Positions 30,764 through 32,053 of a stretch of DNA of 32,053 bases are shown here, piece by piece. The position numbers were made by a program, and so were the translations under genes. Position 1 is the stretch's first letter. Every line of letters starts with the position of its first letter. The notes beneath the pieces are model-generated. The model did no database searches. It saw nothing but the letters and a program-made list of their open reading frames with translations, and was not told where the DNA came from. Source of the DNA: JBEVEP01 sp040512755 (GTDB lineage Bacteria; Pseudomonadota; Alphaproteobacteria; Rhizobiales; Rhizobiaceae); assembly GCA_040512755.1 (NCBI GenBank), contig JBEVEP010000160.1, positions 1 through 32,053 of the forward strand, in the 5' to 3' direction.

Positions 30764-31696
30764 ATGCAGACTGCACTCAAGCGTGACAGCCATCCGACCA
30801 CTTCCGCAACGACCCAGCTCAAGGATATCGGGAAAACGATGCCGCTGCGTGTTTTATCGAAGGCGGATTGGGAGCATTGGACGACGAAGGGATACCTCAT
30901 TGTCCGTGGGGCGGTGCCTGCGGCCAATGTAGAGCGTCTTGTCGACCTGCTCTGGAAGTTTGACGACAAGGACCCGTCGGACCCCTCCACCTGGTACACG
31001 CCCCAGCGCCGCGAGCATAAGATGAAGGAGCTCAACAACACGGGCATGCTGGAGATCTACAATCACCAGTACCTTTGGGATAATCGCATGGACAGGCGCG
31101 TCTACGATGCCTTCGTCGATATCTGGGACCGGGAAGATCTTTGGGTCACCATTGACCGCGCCAATCTCAATCCGCCCAGGAAGGTCAAGGGCAACCCCAA
31201 CGGCTTCATCCACTGGGACGTCGACACCTCCCTTCGGCCGCTGCCGGTCGGTGTCCAGGGCGTACTTAGCCTGCAGAAGCAGGACGGCGACGTCGGCGGC
31301 TTCCAGTGCGTGCCGTATCTCTTTGAGCATTTCGAGGAATGGGTAAAAACCCAGCCAGAAGATCGTGACCCTATGCATCCTGACATGACGGGGCTGGAAG
31401 TGGTCAACATCGATATGGAACCAGGCGATCTGATGATCTTCAACTCGTTGCTGGCTCACGGCGTTCGGCCGAACCATTCGGACAGGCGGGTGCGCATGGC
31501 GCAATATATCTCCATGTACCCCGCCGAACAGCAGAATGAGGCGGAGCGGCAGGAACGCATCCGGCTCTGGCGCGAGCTGGATCATCCCAAGCGGGATGCC
31601 TTTCCGGGTGATCCGCGCGAATGGGAAAAGCACAATGCCAGAACCGCGACACTCACTCCGCTGGGCGAAAAGCTGCTTGGCCTCGCGCATTGGTGA
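30764..31696 (+). CDS. Phytanoyl-CoA dioxygenase (PhyH)-family protein
   Basis: A 310-aa non-heme Fe(II)/2-oxoglutarate-dependent oxygenase of the PhyH family. The facial triad reads His150 and Asp152 (FIHWDVD) and distal His232 (LLAHGVRPNHSD), with Arg241/Arg242 nearby as a 2-oxoglutarate ligand. The N-terminal part (LSKADWEHWTTKGYLIVRGAVP) is typical. ATG 30764 follows CGGGAGACC; an ATG at 30743 has no ribosome site. PhyH proteins in bacteria hydroxylate many small molecules, so the substrate is open. It is divergent from the AraC-type gene, and downstream DNA up to the insertion sequence holds no clear gene. Confidence 0.87.
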   Translation: MQTALKRDSHPTTSATTQLKDIGKTMPLRVLSKADWEHWTTKGYLIVRGAVPAANVERLVDLLWKFDDKDPSDPSTWYTPQRREHKMKELNNTGMLEIYNHQYLWDNRMDRRVYDAFVDIWDREDLWVTIDRANLNPPRKVKGNPNGFIHWDVDTSLRPLPVGVQGVLSLQKQDGDVGGFQCVPYLFEHFEEWVKTQPEDRDPMHPDMTGLEVVNIDMEPGDLMIFNSLLAHGVRPNHSDRRVRMAQYISMYPAEQQNEAERQERIRLWRELDHPKRDAFPGDPREWEKHNARTATLTPLGEKLLGLAHW

Positions 31697-31845
31697 CACG
31701 CACAAGTAAAGGCCTGGTGACGGCGGCTAGACGCGCGGCCGCCATCGCATCGAAAGCATCGCGCGAACCGAGAACCTCGCCGAGGCTTTGCCCGAAACGG
31801 GCAGCAGGACCATGAGCCGGTCGACAGGTGGATAGCCTGATCAGC

Positions 31846-31860
31846 GGCGCAGTTTGCGCC
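31846..31860 (+). other. Short hairpin downstream of the dioxygenase gene
   Basis: GGCGCA and TGCGCC close a 3-nt loop (GTT), a perfect 6-bp stem, 150 bp after the stop. No T-tract follows, so a terminator role is weak. The rest of 31697-31925 shows no gene I can support. Confidence 0.25.
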
Positions 31861-31919
31861 AACGACGATCATTCGAGCGCGAGCGCGCTATCCTCGGAGG
31901 AAAAACCTTCCAAGCTGCC

Positions 31920-31925
31920 GCTAGA
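31920..31925. other. IS481-type target site (GCTAGA)
   Basis: The six bases just outside the insertion-sequence end read GCTAGA, matching the NCTAGN target that IS481 is known to duplicate. The matching copy at the right end lies beyond the window. Confidence 0.6.
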
Positions 31926-32053
31926 TGTGAGCTTTCAGGAGGTTGTCCATTCGGTCCCAACCGAGAAGACTGAGGTTGTCAAAGCTTCAGCGATTCTCGG
32001 GAGGACCGAATGAACATTCACAAGAATGCCCGTCTGACACTGCTGCGTCGAGA
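31926..32053 (+). mobile_element. Left end of an IS481-type insertion sequence (partial)
   Basis: The element begins TGTGAGCTTTCAGGAGGTTG, very like the TGTGAAGATTCAATAGGTTG terminal repeat of Bordetella IS481 as I recall it. It is followed 84 bp later by a transposase start with the same first residues as IS481. The right end is outside the window, so length and integrity are unknown. Confidence 0.8.
32010..32053 (+). CDS. IS481-family transposase, 5' fragment cut by window end
   Basis: Only the first 14 complete codons are seen: MNIHKNARLTLLRR. This matches the start of IS481 transposases (MNTHKHARLTFLRR in the Bordetella element, from memory). GGGAGGAC precedes the ATG by a good distance. 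The helix-turn-helix and DDE catalytic core would lie past the edge, so whether the gene is intact cannot be told. Confidence 0.8.
   Translation, partial: MNIHKNARLTLLRR

Noticed and set aside
31653..31862. 69-codon minus-strand frame between the dioxygenase gene and the insertion sequence
   Set aside because: No ribosome site and no recognised family; overlaps the 3' end of the dioxygenase gene. It could be a gene remnant, but I cannot support it.
1..32053. CRISPR arrays, tRNA or rRNA genes, riboswitches, toxin-antitoxin or phage genes
   Set aside because: Looked for direct repeats with spacers, cloverleaf-like and conserved RNA stretches, and small paired genes; none seen. No fully new gene system could be supported beyond the unusual combinations listed.

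Overview
The window looks like an alphaproteobacterial accessory region, most likely from the Rhizobiales (Mesorhizobium/Sinorhizobium-like). The basis is high G+C, close resemblance as I remember it of the NADH dehydrogenase proteins to the rhizobial second (nuo2) set, and the many peptide-type ABC operons. No rRNA, tRNA or CRISPR array is visible. The taxon is inference; no search was run.

Layout. (1) 1-614: gene-poor left edge with two inverted copies of a roughly 60-bp intergenic repeat and a perfect hairpin just before nuoA. (2) 615-7668 (+): nuoA-B-C-D-E-F-G, the hydrophilic arm of respiratory complex I plus the membrane subunit NuoA. (3) 7687-9760 (-): nuoH-nuoI and a two-CBS-domain protein as a convergent operon. 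NuoJ-N are not in the window, so this complex I set is split and incomplete here. (4) 9918-11343 (-): a Gly-rich DUF533/TerB-like membrane protein and an unrecognised 166-aa protein. (5) 11637-19628 (-): an amide-responsive operon, amiC-amiR, two permeases, a periplasmic binding protein, an acetamidase/formamidase and a fused double ATPase. A terminator-like hairpin lies immediately before amiC, as expected if AmiR acts by antitermination. (6) 19913-28472 (+), extending to 29661: an ArsR-type regulator with a long C-terminal domain, a GH51 alpha-L-arabinofuranosidase and a complete five-gene peptide-type ABC importer, followed by an aldo/keto reductase. Related ATCAG-N5-CTGAT operators precede the regulator, the glycosidase and the binding protein. 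(7) 29779-31696: an AraC-type regulator divergent from a phytanoyl-CoA dioxygenase-family gene. (8) 31926-32053: the left end of an IS481-type insertion sequence, with a CTAG target, cut off by the window edge.

How it works together. Clusters 5 and 6 are two divergent catabolic modules sharing a roughly 280-bp control region. One would sense, import and hydrolyse a small amide or amide-bearing compound. The other would import arabinose-containing oligosaccharides and cleave them in the cytoplasm. The complex I set carries an unusual NuoG: it has an N7 cluster motif and a complete second ferredoxin-type cluster motif (Cys158/188/191/194) that E. coli and mitochondrial homologues lack. Its formate-dehydrogenase-like domain has Leu where the molybdenum-ligating Cys/Sec would be.
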